Shown here piece after piece: positions 28,091 through 36,227 of a stretch of DNA of 64,000 nucleotides. Location of the stretch: the NCBI RefSeq assembly GCF_009831625.1, contig NZ_WUUS01000006.1:124001-188000 (forward strand), read 5' to 3'. Position numbers and translations under genes: made by a program. The notes beneath the pieces were generated by a model. It was not told the origin of the DNA. It searched no databases and worked only from the letters and a program-made list of their open reading frames with translations. The stretch comes from Halobaculum saliterrae. Lineage in GTDB: Archaea; Halobacteriota; Halobacteria; Halobacteriales; Haloferacaceae. Within the stretch, counting starts at the first letter, position 1; each line of letters begins with the position of its first letter.

Positions 28091-28588
28091 CTACTTCTCG
28101 TCGGCGTCGACTTCCCCGTCCTCATCGGCGTCGCTCTCGTCGCTCTCGTCGCTCTCGTCGTCAGCGTCAACGTCGCTCTCGTCGTCGTTGTCGTCGTTGT
28201 CGTCGGCGTCCGGGTCGACTTCACTCTCGTCCTCGTCGGCGTCACCGCCGTAGGGGTCCTCGACGTCGGTCTCCCCGGCCGCCTCCGCCTCGATCGCCTC
28301 CTCGACCTCGTGTTTCTCCGGGGAGCCCTCTATCGTCGCCTGCCCCTGGAAGAACACCTTCGAGCGCTTCTCGTCGCCCGCGATGGCCTTCCCGGAGACG
28401 TACGTCAGGATGGCCAGCGCGACCAACGGGAACGCCAACAGCCCCATCTGGAGCACGCGGCCGTAGAAGTCCAGTCCGCCGAACGGGTCGATGAGGACGA
28501 ACGCCGCGACGAAGAACAGGATGATGCCCAGCGGGATGACGTTGACCGTCAGATCCAGCAGGGTGTCCCTGTCGAAGATCTCTGCCAT
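28091..28588 (-). CDS. DUF6684 membrane protein with acidic tail
   Basis: The product has 165 residues. RDTLLDLTVNVIPLGIILFF and LTYVSGKAIAGDE with two membrane helices (about 12-35 and 47-68) match DUF6684, a cox-associated family. The last 60 residues are almost only Asp, Glu and Ser (DVDADDESDESDESDADEDG) and come from a short DNA repeat; such tails are typical of haloarchaeal surface adaptation to salt but vary between strains. It precedes coxA by 93 bases on the same strand and is probably its operon partner. Confidence 0.8.
   Translation of the reverse strand: MAEIFDRDTLLDLTVNVIPLGIILFFVAAFVLIDPFGGLDFYGRVLQMGLLAFPLVALAILTYVSGKAIAGDEKRSKVFFQGQATIEGSPEKHEVEEAIEAEAAGETDVEDPYGGDADEDESEVDPDADDNDDNDDESDVDADDESDESDESDADEDGEVDADEK
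28131..28206. repeat. Tandem repeat of tcgctctcg-like units inside DUF6684
   Basis: From 28131 three direct copies of the nine-base unit tcgctctcg are followed by imperfect versions (gtcgtcgttgtcgtcgttg). On the coding strand this reads as repeats of Asp-Glu-Ser. The register preserves the frame, so length changes by slippage would shorten or lengthen the acidic tail without frameshift. Confidence 0.75.
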
Positions 28589-28732
28589 GCGCGGAACGTA
28601 CACCGTCGCGACCTAATACCTTGCCCATTTCCGCGCTCGCGGGGGCCCGATCGTCCCGTTCCGTCGGACCGTTCCCCGGTCACGCCGCCGGATCGCTCGC
28701 GGACACGCACGCGTTCACGGACCCACACGCGC

Positions 28733-29110
28733 TCACAGACCCGGCTCGGCGTCACGCGCGAACAGATCGCCGCCGACACCGGCGACCAGCAGCAACACGC
28801 CGGTGCCGATCAGCGAGTACGCCCGGATCAGCAGGTCGGACGCGGTCGCCGTGTCCGCGTACCACAGCGCCAGCCCTCCGGCGATGACGAACACCGACAC
28901 CCCGGCGAGTCCGCGCCACGCAGAGGAGACGTACTCGTTCTCGCGGAGGATCCCGGCGATCGACCCGCAGAACAGGAGCAGGCCGCCCACGGCCAGCGGG
29001 ACCAGGCCGAACAGGATCCCGATCTCGGCGATCGGGATCCCCAGCGCGACGAACAGCGGCCACGGGCTGACCATCCGGTACTCCTCGCTCACTCCCGGAT
29101 TCTCGTCCAT
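28733..29110 (-). CDS. Cox-cluster membrane protein (DUF7541 type)
   Basis: The product has 125 residues and about four membrane helices (residues 14-33, 37-54, 65-85, 93-115). The head MDENPGVSEEYRMVSPWPLF followed by VALGIPIAEIGILFGL is, as I recall, conserved in the haloarchaeal family called 'cox cluster protein'. It is the start of the minus-strand run toward coxA, 144 bases before DUF6684. Function unknown. Confidence 0.72.
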   Translation of the reverse strand: MDENPGVSEEYRMVSPWPLFVALGIPIAEIGILFGLVPLAVGGLLLFCGSIAGILRENEYVSSAWRGLAGVSVFVIAGGLALWYADTATASDLLIRAYSLIGTGVLLLVAGVGGDLFARDAEPGL

Positions 29111-29166
29111 ACGCTACCGACGGGCCTGCGGGTCCAAAGCCTGTCGGTCGCCCGCGACGGCCCCGC

Positions 29167-29367
29167 TCAGGGGATGGTGACGCCGTGGCGGGCGAGGAAC
29201 TCCGACACGGCCTTGATCTCGACGGGACTGCCGATGATCCGGCACTGGTCGTCCGTCGTGAACACCGAGACGGTGAACTCCGACTCGATCGTCGATCTGA
29301 TCCCGTCCAGCTCCCGCTTCGGGAGAACGATCTGCGTGCTGTCTCGGAGGCTGGAGGGGTCCGGCAT
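29167..29367 (-). CDS. VNG_1110C-family small protein
   Basis: The product has 66 residues: MPDPSSLRDSTQIVLPKREL, then FTVSVFTTDDQCRIIGSPVE and IKAVSEFLARHGVTIP. I recognise the haloarchaeal family named after VNG_1110C, with the RIIGSPVEIK core; its function is not known. A longer frame begins at 29403 (12 more residues, Arg-rich). I prefer the ATG at 29367 because conservation begins there, but both starts are possible. It ends 57 bases before the DUF7541 start. Confidence 0.7.
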   Translation of the reverse strand: MPDPSSLRDSTQIVLPKRELDGIRSTIESEFTVSVFTTDDQCRIIGSPVEIKAVSEFLARHGVTIP

Positions 29368-29605
29368 GCCGTCCTCGAAGCGGTGTCGCGCCCGCCGCGA
29401 CATAGTGGTATCGAAGTCCGTGTCGCGGGCGGGACGGGCTCACGTGGTGGGATCTCCCTCCCCCGTTCGCTCGCCTGCACCGCCCGTTAGGCCGTTCGGC
29501 CGGCGACCGTCCGCGAACGGCGATATCCGGTCGCCGCGCGTCCGTGGAGGGGTGCTGTCCCTGGAAGGGAAGCGTTTAGGCTCGCGGACGGCCCATCTGC
29601 TAGCG

Positions 29606-30715
29606 ATGGGACTGGAGGACGAGATCGAGGAACTCCGCGAGGAGATCGCCGAAACCCCGTACAACAAGTCCACCGAGGCCCACATCGGGCGGCTGAAGTC
29701 GAAGCTCGCCCAGAAGAAGGAGAAGCTGGAGAACCAGTCCTCCTCCGGCGGCGGCCACGGGTACGCCGTCGAGAAGACCGGCGACGCGACGGTCGCGCTC
29801 GTCGGCTTCCCCTCCGTCGGCAAGTCCACGCTGATCAACGCGCTCACCAACGCCGACAGCGAGATCGGCGAGTACGAGTTCACCACGCTGAACGTGAACC
29901 CCGGGATGCTGAAGTACCGCGGCGCGAACATTCAGATCCTCGACGTGCCGGGGCTGATCGAGGGAGCCGCCGGCGGTCGCGGCGGCGGCAAGGAGGTGCT
30001 GTCGGTCGTCCGCACCGCCGACCTCGTCGTGTTCATGCTCTCGGTGTTCGAGATCGACCAGTACGAGCGCCTCCGCCACGAGCTGTACGAGAACAAGGTC
30101 CGCCTCGACACCGAGCCGCCGAACATCTCCGTCCGGAAGACGCACAAGGACGGCATCCAGGTGACGATGCGTGACACCGTCTCGCTGGACGAGGGGACGG
30201 TGAAGGACGTCCTCCGCGCGCACGGGTTCGTCAACGCCGACGTGACGATCCCGCACGACCTCACGATCGACGAGCTCATCGACGGCGTGATGGACAACCG
30301 CGAGTACCTCCCCTCCATCGTCGCGGTGAACAAGGCCGACCTCATCGACGAGGACTACCTCCCGACGGTCAACGAGGACCTCCGCGAGCACGGCATCGAC
30401 CCCGACGACGCGATCTTCATCTCCGCGGAGGAGGAGCGAGGCCTCGACGTGCTGCGGGAGCGGATCTTCGACGCGCTCGGCCTCATCCGGATCTACATGG
30501 ACAAGCCGGGCCGCGGCGTCGACCGGGAGGAGCCGCTCGTGCTCCGCGAGGGCGACACCGTCGGCGACGCCTGCGAGAAGCTCGGCGGGAGCTTCGACGA
30601 GCGGTTCAAGTTCGCGCGCGTCTCCGGCGACTCCGCCAAACACGACGACCAGCAGGTCGGGCAGGGCCACGAGCTCGCCGACGAGGACGTGCTCCGGATC
30701 GTCGCCCGCAAGTAG
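29606..30715 (+). CDS. DRG-family GTP-binding protein with TGS domain
   Basis: The product has 369 residues. A basic helical N-terminus of about 55 residues (LKSKLAQKKEKLENQ) is followed by the Obg/DRG GTPase: G1 GFPSVGKST (about 68), G3 DVPGLIEGAA (about 112), G4 VNKADL (about 242). The C-terminal 80 residues are the TGS domain (IRIYMDKPGRGVDREEPLVL, GDACEKLGG). DRG GTPases bind ribosomes and assist translation; all archaea and eukaryotes have one. A TATA-like gtttagg lies about 30 bases before the ATG at 29606, so the transcript is probably leaderless; the frame open upstream to 28310 is a shadow. Confidence 0.95.
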   Translation: MGLEDEIEELREEIAETPYNKSTEAHIGRLKSKLAQKKEKLENQSSSGGGHGYAVEKTGDATVALVGFPSVGKSTLINALTNADSEIGEYEFTTLNVNPGMLKYRGANIQILDVPGLIEGAAGGRGGGKEVLSVVRTADLVVFMLSVFEIDQYERLRHELYENKVRLDTEPPNISVRKTHKDGIQVTMRDTVSLDEGTVKDVLRAHGFVNADVTIPHDLTIDELIDGVMDNREYLPSIVAVNKADLIDEDYLPTVNEDLREHGIDPDDAIFISAEEERGLDVLRERIFDALGLIRIYMDKPGRGVDREEPLVLREGDTVGDACEKLGGSFDERFKFARVSGDSAKHDDQQVGQGHELADEDVLRIVARK

Positions 30716-30716
30716 C

Positions 30717-31166
30717 GTGACCGACACGGTCCTCCGGCCACCGCGACCGACTCCGTGGCGCGTCCTCGCGGCAGTTCTCGCCTGTGGGCTCGTCCCGTGG
30801 TCGGTCCAGACGTTCGCCGACGGCGGCGTCCCCTTCCTCCGGTTCGCGTGGGGCGGGCTCTCGTTCGCGCCGGTCCTGTACGCCCGAACGCTCCCCGAGT
30901 ACCTCGCGCTGTCGGGGTCGCCGCTGCTGGTTCCGTGGATCGTCGCCGCGGCGTGTTGGGTCCTCGCGGTCGCGTCGGCGTCGTTGGCATTCGTCGGCCG
31001 CGAGGACCCACGCGTCACCGCCGGACTGCTCGTGCTCGCGGGCGCGGTGAACGCCTCCGTCGCCGTCCGCTTCGGCCTCCAGCCGGTGCGGACGGGCTAC
31101 CCCGTCGGGACGCTCGCGCTGTGGGCGGTCGCGGCGTGGCGCTACCGGGCGTCGGCGCGGGAGTAG
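30717..31166 (+). CDS. TIGR04206-family membrane protein
   Basis: The product has 149 residues with four membrane helices. The phrase GLVPWSVQTFADGGVPFLRF with WGGL and LPEYLALSGSPLLVPWIVAA agrees with the haloarchaeal TIGR04206 family (VPW near the start, a second helix pair with AW). Function unknown. It starts with GTG one base after the stop of the DRG gene, so the two are co-transcribed. In other haloarchaea I cannot recall if that pairing is kept. Confidence 0.72.
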   Translation: MTDTVLRPPRPTPWRVLAAVLACGLVPWSVQTFADGGVPFLRFAWGGLSFAPVLYARTLPEYLALSGSPLLVPWIVAAACWVLAVASASLAFVGREDPRVTAGLLVLAGAVNASVAVRFGLQPVRTGYPVGTLALWAVAAWRYRASARE

Positions 31167-31199
31167 GGACCGGTCGGCCCCCGCCGCGGCTCGCGGGGC

Positions 31200-32117
31200 T
31201 CACGAGCGATCCACCTCGAACACCGCGACGTGGGTGAGCAGCCGGTCCGTCCCCGCGAGCGCTCGCCGTGCCCGATCGTCGAGGTCGGACACGTCCGCCT
31301 CGACCGGGTCGAGGGTCGAGGCCCAGTCCGCGAGCAGGTCGTCGACCACCGTGCGGGCCGCCGAGGGGAGCGGGTCGAGGTGGAGCGTCGGCGCGTCGCT
31401 CGACGCCCCCTCGGTCGGCGTCACACTCGCGACGTACCACACTTCCTCCGAGAAGAACGCGGCGTCCGTCTGCCGGCGCTCGTACCCCCGATACACCGTC
31501 CCCTCGCGCCGGACGTAGCCGTCGACGAACTCCGTGCGAGCCCACGTTCCCAGCGGCGTCTGCGGCTCGACGGTCGCGCGACCGCCCCGGATGGCTTCGA
31601 CCGCGAGCGATCGGCGGTCGTTCGGGAGGGCATCGACGTCGACGACATCCACGTCCCTCGGCGGGTCATCGACGGCGGTCGCGCCGAGGAGCCAGTCGTA
31701 CAGGAGGCCGCCGTCGACCGCGAGCTCGTACGCGCCGTCGTCGACCCCGTCGCCCGCGAGCGTGACAGTGCGCTCTCCCGGGAGGAGCGGAGGCCGCCCG
31801 GTCAGCAGGATCGAATCGGTCGCCCGAACCCGGTCGCCCGTTGTCGCGCCGCGTTCGAGGAGCGATGCGAGCGGGCCGGAATGAACCCGGACGGGCCCGT
31901 CAGCCGGGAACCCGTCGGCGACGGCGAGCCGGAGGGTGTCGGCGGCGCGAGCGTTGTCGCCGTCCGGTTCGCCACTCGGATCGGTCTCAGTCGCCCCCGT
32001 CGCCGACGGATCTCCGTCCGGTGACTCGGTCGGCGCGTCCCCGAGACAGCCAGTCGCGGCGGTCGATCCGAGGCCGCCGAGGGCGACGAGGAGGGATCTT
32101 CGTCGTGGGGACATCAT
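31200..32117 (-). CDS. Tat-exported lipoprotein of unknown function
   Basis: The product has 305 residues. The Tat signal (PRRRSLLVALGG) and lipobox A-T-G-C (Cys 24) are followed by a Ser/Thr/Pro/Asp linker of 35 residues. The body contains ADTLRLAVADGFPADGPVRV, TGRPPLLPGERTVTLAGDGV, and LLYDWLLGATAVDDPPRDVD, with HLDPLPSAARTVVDDLLADW toward the end. I do not recognise a domain. No cysteine apart from the lipobox. An in-frame second ATG exists at 32114. It is divergent from the 360-residue gene, with about 156 bases between them. Confidence 0.7.
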   Translation of the reverse strand: MMSPRRRSLLVALGGLGSTAATGCLGDAPTESPDGDPSATGATETDPSGEPDGDNARAADTLRLAVADGFPADGPVRVHSGPLASLLERGATTGDRVRATDSILLTGRPPLLPGERTVTLAGDGVDDGAYELAVDGGLLYDWLLGATAVDDPPRDVDVVDVDALPNDRRSLAVEAIRGGRATVEPQTPLGTWARTEFVDGYVRREGTVYRGYERRQTDAAFFSEEVWYVASVTPTEGASSDAPTLHLDPLPSAARTVVDDLLADWASTLDPVEADVSDLDDRARRALAGTDRLLTHVAVFEVDRS

Positions 32118-32273
32118 GTCGGGCGTGTCTCGGGTCCGCCGGAATGTGTTTTGTGGAGAACACGACGGAACGGCTCACGGTCCCGACGCGTCGTCTGCCC
32201 CGACCCTGTGAGAATCAGTCGTGACATTCGGCGCCGAAGCGTTATCCCTGCCCGCCCGGCTCCCTCAGATCGA

Positions 32274-33356
32274 ATGGAGTCCGACGCGCTCGTGTGTTTC
32301 CAGCAGACTCGCCGAGGAACCGGCGAGCGGTGGTACAAGGTGTACCGCGTCGGCGTCGACTCCCCCGACGACTTCGTCGACCGCATGGGGGAGTACGTCC
32401 GCCGGACGCACTTCGACGGTCCGGTCACGGCGCCCCACTGGTTCGACACGGCCGACGGGCCCGAGGAGAAGTGCCGCCTCGCGGAGCTGGGCGAGACGCT
32501 CGTCCCGTTCACGACGCCGGACGTGTTCGTTGTCACCCACAAGGGGGTCCGACCGCTGCTGGTCGTGCCGATGGCGATCGAGATCGTGCCCGTCCTCGCG
32601 GGCGGGCTCCGAACCCGGGAGTACGCCGCGAGCGACTGCGACACCGACGGCTCGGATCCGACGCTGGCCCCGGAGTCGGATGCGACGCCGAAACGCGTCC
32701 TCGACGCCGACGCGTTCGAGCCGCCGTTGTCCGGTGAGGCGGCCGCCGGCGGTCGGATCGAGTGGTTCCACCTGTTCGCGCTGCAGGCCGCCTATCGGCT
32801 GGCAGTCGGTCCCCGGTCGGGCGTTGTCGACACGGATGGCGAGCACCCGACGATGCGCGTCCGCGACGGCGACGGCGTGCTGTGTCTGGATCTGCTCGAC
32901 ACCGGCGCGCTCAAGCGCATCGACCGGGACCTGCTGTTCCTCGACTACGCGCCCCCCGAGGACGCCGAGCGCTCCCTGGAGGAATCGCTCACGGTCGCGC
33001 TGCGGGACACCGCCCGGCTCCGGTGGCGATACGCCAGTCACCTCTGGCACGCGCGCCACGGCGAGACGGACGAGTGGTTCGCCGCGATCGCGCGCAACGA
33101 GACCGAACCGGAGTACGCGGACGAGGTGGCGGCCACGCGCGGGGAGTTCCTCGAGGCGCTGGCCGACGAATACGGCGCGTCGCTGACGCCGTTCTCGACC
33201 GGCGTCGCGGGCGCGGCGCTCCGATACGAGACGGGCACGCGTGCGGACACCTTCTCGCTCACCGAGACGCCGTCGTTCACCCACGACTCGGCCGCCGACA
33301 TCATGAGCCGGGTGGAACCGGGATACGTCCCGGAGAAACGCAAAAAGCGGTTCTGA
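32274..33356 (+). CDS. Haloarchaeal hypothetical protein, 360 residues
   Basis: The product is cytoplasmic and acidic without signal peptide or helices. MESDALVCFQQTRRGTGERW, then VDSPDDFVDRMGEYVRRTHF, MRVRDGDGVLCLDLLDTGAL, and FLEALADEYGASLTPFSTG are not from a family I know; the end is basic (GYVPEKRKKRF). A TATA-like gttatcc lies 34 bases before the ATG at 32274, suggesting its own leaderless promoter. Upstream in-frame codons to 32151 lie in the promoter and are not counted. No neighbour suggests a role. Confidence 0.7.
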   Translation: MESDALVCFQQTRRGTGERWYKVYRVGVDSPDDFVDRMGEYVRRTHFDGPVTAPHWFDTADGPEEKCRLAELGETLVPFTTPDVFVVTHKGVRPLLVVPMAIEIVPVLAGGLRTREYAASDCDTDGSDPTLAPESDATPKRVLDADAFEPPLSGEAAAGGRIEWFHLFALQAAYRLAVGPRSGVVDTDGEHPTMRVRDGDGVLCLDLLDTGALKRIDRDLLFLDYAPPEDAERSLEESLTVALRDTARLRWRYASHLWHARHGETDEWFAAIARNETEPEYADEVAATRGEFLEALADEYGASLTPFSTGVAGAALRYETGTRADTFSLTETPSFTHDSAADIMSRVEPGYVPEKRKKRF

Positions 33357-33457
33357 GCAGGCGACCCGGGCCCTTGGTCGCGTGAGGACCCGTCGTGTGA
33401 GACTCGGTCCCTTCCCCCTCCGGTATCCTTTTCGAGCGCGCGGCCGGTATGTCGGGT

Positions 33458-34210
33458 ATGGCGTACACGCTGGACCACGTGATGATGCGGATCGAGGACG
33501 AGGAGGAGTCCCTCGACTGGTACACCGAACACCTCGACTACGAGATCAAGGGGGAGATGGAGGGCGGCGACTTCACGAACTACTACCTCGGGCCGGAGGA
33601 CGTGCACGAGGACGGCGCCCTGCTGGAGCTCACCTACAACCACGGCGACCACACCTACGAGATGGGCGACGCGTGGGGGCATATCGCCGTCCGCGTCGAG
33701 GACGTCGAGGAGGCGTACTACGAGCTGATGGACGAGGGAGTCGAGGACTACCGCCCGCCCGAGGAGAACCCGGGCTACGCGTTCGTGAAGGACCCCGACG
33801 GCCACGAGATCGAGATCGTCGAGCGCGACCACGGCGCGCGCTGGTCGATCGACCACACGATGATCCGCGTCGAGGACGCCACCGAGGCGCTCGGCTACTG
33901 GACGCGCACGTTCGAGTACGAACACACCGGTCGCTGGGAGGCCGACACGTTCGCGAACTACTTCATGAAGCCCGAGGACGCCGCCGAGGAGGCGATGGCG
34001 ATCGAGCTCACCTACAACTACGACGGCCGGAGCTACACGATGGGTGACGCGTGGGGTCACGTGTGCGTGCGCGCGGACGACTTGGTAGACGACTGGGAGA
34101 CCCTGATGACGCGCGAGACCGAGGACTACCGCGACCCCGAGTCGTGCGACTACACCTACGGGTTCACGAAGGACCCCGACGGCCACGAGATCGAACTGCT
34201 GGAGCGGTAG
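33458..34210 (+). CDS. Tandem VOC-family protein (glyoxalase/dioxygenase fold)
   Basis: The product has 250 residues made of two copies of the vicinal oxygen chelate domain: residues 1-125 (YTLDHVMMRIEDEEESLDWY) and 127-250 (WSIDHTMIRVEDATEALGYW). Each copy has a metal-binding pattern of lactoylglutathione lyase: H near the start, ELTYN(H/Y) glutamate, the H in WGH and the final E in KDPDGHEIE. The two halves could form one active site with both metal ligands. A glyoxalase-like reaction is likely but haloarchaea lack glutathione, so the thiol cofactor differs. ATG 33458 is preferred to an in-frame ATG at 33449 by distance to the TATA-like tatccttt. Confidence 0.85.
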   Translation: MAYTLDHVMMRIEDEEESLDWYTEHLDYEIKGEMEGGDFTNYYLGPEDVHEDGALLELTYNHGDHTYEMGDAWGHIAVRVEDVEEAYYELMDEGVEDYRPPEENPGYAFVKDPDGHEIEIVERDHGARWSIDHTMIRVEDATEALGYWTRTFEYEHTGRWEADTFANYFMKPEDAAEEAMAIELTYNYDGRSYTMGDAWGHVCVRADDLVDDWETLMTRETEDYRDPESCDYTYGFTKDPDGHEIELLER

Positions 34211-34291
34211 GACGCGGCCATCGACCGCCACGGTTCGGCGCCTGCGCCCACCTCCGAACCAATTAAGTCAAACTACTGACCTTCGTATGAC

Positions 34292-35464
34292 GTGAACGAG
34301 AAGCGGTTCGTCGTCGCGCTGTTCGGGCTCGCGGTCGCGGTCGTCATCGGGACGCTCGCGTACCGGTTCATCGCAGCGTTCACCGTCTCGGTGTTCCTCT
34401 ACTACTCGACGCGACGGTATCACCAGTTTCTGGCGCGATTTCGGCTTCCGCCACGGGTACGGGCTGGGGTCGTGCTCGCGTCGCTGGCGATCCCGCTGGT
34501 CCTGCTCATCAGCTACGCGGGCGTCCTGCTCGTCGTCGAGGCGCGACAGTTCGTCACCGACACCGCGCTGGTGAGCGCGGCGGCGTCGAACATCGCGTGG
34601 TTCGCCGCGATCGAGCGCATCCCCGAGTTCACGGTCCAGGGGATCTACGAGGCGTACCAGTCCGGCGACCTCGAACCGTTCGTCGAGTTCGCGACCGAGA
34701 ACGCCTCGTTCCTCACGACGGTCGTCTCGGAGTTCGTGCTCAACCTGTTCGTCGTCACCATCGTCACCTACTACCTCCTCGTCGACGGCGACCGCATCAG
34801 CGACTGGCTGCTCCGGTTCGACGACGACGCCATCGTTCGCGAGTACCTCGAGGCCGTCGACCGCGAGCTGGAGGCGGTGCTGTTCGGGAACCTCCTGAAC
34901 GTGGTCGCCATCTCGCTCATCGCGATCGCGACGTTCAGCGGGTACAACGCGCTCGTCCCCGCGGGCGTCCGCGTGCCGTACCCCGCGCTGGCGGGCGCGC
35001 TCACCGGGATCGCGAGCTTGGTTCCGATCGTCGGGATGAAGATCGTGTACCTCCCGGTGACCGCGGCGATGGCGATCCCGCCGCTGCTCGACGGCGCGTT
35101 CGCGGAGCTCGGATACGTCCTCGCGTTCCTCCTCGTCGCGGTCGTCGTCGTCGACACGGTCCCGGATCTGGTGCTTCGGCCGCTGTTGAGCGGCGACGAG
35201 ACCCACGTCGGCCTGCTGATGCTCGCGTACACCCTCGGGCCGGTCGTGCTCGGCTTCTACGGGCTGTTCTTCGCGCCGATCGTGCTCGTGATCGGGCTCA
35301 CGTTCGCGAACACCGCCCTGCCGCGGCTCCTCGGCGTCGACGACGCGCAGACGACGCTGGTCGGCTCCGACGACGACGGCGACGACCTCGGCCCCGACCC
35401 CGACGCGGACGGCGGGGTCGACGGCCTCGACGCGGGCTCGACGGGCGCGGACCCCACGCAGTGA
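34292..35464 (+). CDS. AI-2E family transporter (PerM/TqsA type)
   Basis: The product has 390 residues with about eight membrane helices. Family marks are FLYYSTRRYHQFLARFRLPP (cytoplasmic loop), SGYNALVPAGVRVPYPALAG and TGIASLVPIVGMKIVYLPVT. The C-terminus ends with an acidic tail of about 50 residues (DDDGDDLGPDPDADGG). Members export small molecules or act as Na+/H+ antiporters; the substrate is unknown. A TATA-like aattaagtc is centred about 27 bases before the GTG start at 34292, so the GTG begins a leaderless mRNA. No ATG is available at that position. Confidence 0.88.
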   Translation: MNEKRFVVALFGLAVAVVIGTLAYRFIAAFTVSVFLYYSTRRYHQFLARFRLPPRVRAGVVLASLAIPLVLLISYAGVLLVVEARQFVTDTALVSAAASNIAWFAAIERIPEFTVQGIYEAYQSGDLEPFVEFATENASFLTTVVSEFVLNLFVVTIVTYYLLVDGDRISDWLLRFDDDAIVREYLEAVDRELEAVLFGNLLNVVAISLIAIATFSGYNALVPAGVRVPYPALAGALTGIASLVPIVGMKIVYLPVTAAMAIPPLLDGAFAELGYVLAFLLVAVVVVDTVPDLVLRPLLSGDETHVGLLMLAYTLGPVVLGFYGLFFAPIVLVIGLTFANTALPRLLGVDDAQTTLVGSDDDGDDLGPDPDADGGVDGLDAGSTGADPTQ

Positions 35465-35528
35465 GCCGGCGCCGACCCCATCGCCGGAGAACAAGACACT
35501 TGTCGCGTTCCCGTCGACACACGACCCG

Positions 35529-36227
35529 ATGGTCTCCTCCGACCTCTCCCGCAGACGAGTCCTCCTCGCGGGCGCCGGCGCGCTGACGGCGCTCGCGGGC
35601 TGTAACGGCAGCGCGGACGGCGGCGACCGATCGACCTCGACGGAGCCGGCGCGGGGCCCGTCCGACCCCGGCTCGGTGCCGCCCCACCGGCGCCTCCGGG
35701 CCGCCACCGACGACCCGCTGGTGTGGCTCCCGGACGAGACGCGGACCGACGCCGACGGCGAGCCCCGCCGTCGCCGGCCGCGGTTCCTCACCTCCCGCGA
35801 GGAGGTCGAGCGGCTCCACTTCGCTGACGCCGACGGCGCCGACGCCGCCCGGTCGTTCCTCGAGGAGACGGCCTTCGACGCGGCGACCGTGTTCGTCCAG
35901 CGGCTCCCGGTGGGGGAGTGCTACAAGCTCCAGCTGTGTGGCGTCTCGTGGTCACAGACGGAGATCGACACGGAGTTCGGCCGGGTGCTCCGCGACGCGA
36001 GCGTCGCCTGCGAGGCGGAGGCGCGCGACTCGACGGCGTGGCTGATCCGCATCCCCGAGGCGCTCGACACCGACCGGATCACCGGGTACGGCTCGGGTGT
36101 CGGCGGCGGCTCGTGTGCCGAACGGGGGCGCCCACCAGAGCCCGAGCCGGATCCGCCGATCACCGCCGACGCGGTGCCCGCGAACGCGACGACCGAGCCC
36201 GCGAGCACGGAGGGCGACGATGCGTGA
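35529..36227 (+). CDS. Tat-exported lipoprotein, first of a pair
   Basis: The product has 232 residues. Tat signal SRRRVLLAGAGAL and lipobox L-A-G-C at Cys 24, then a charged linker. The body includes FLEETAFDAATVFVQRLPVG, ECYKLQLCGVSWSQTEIDTE, VACEAEARDSTAWLIRIPEA and SGVGGGSCAERG, so four further cysteines occur that may form two disulfides outside. No known domain. Its TGA overlaps the start of the next gene by 8 bases. The pair may act as one envelope complex. Confidence 0.7.
   Translation: MVSSDLSRRRVLLAGAGALTALAGCNGSADGGDRSTSTEPARGPSDPGSVPPHRRLRAATDDPLVWLPDETRTDADGEPRRRRPRFLTSREEVERLHFADADGADAARSFLEETAFDAATVFVQRLPVGECYKLQLCGVSWSQTEIDTEFGRVLRDASVACEAEARDSTAWLIRIPEALDTDRITGYGSGVGGGSCAERGRPPEPEPDPPITADAVPANATTEPASTEGDDA

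Noticed and set aside
28131-28206. CRISPR-like short direct repeats
   Set aside because: Units of nine bases without spacers inside a coding frame; no cas genes in the window.
29600-31018. Minus-strand open frame of 472 codons over the DRG gene
   Set aside because: Shadow of a well-identified GTPase.
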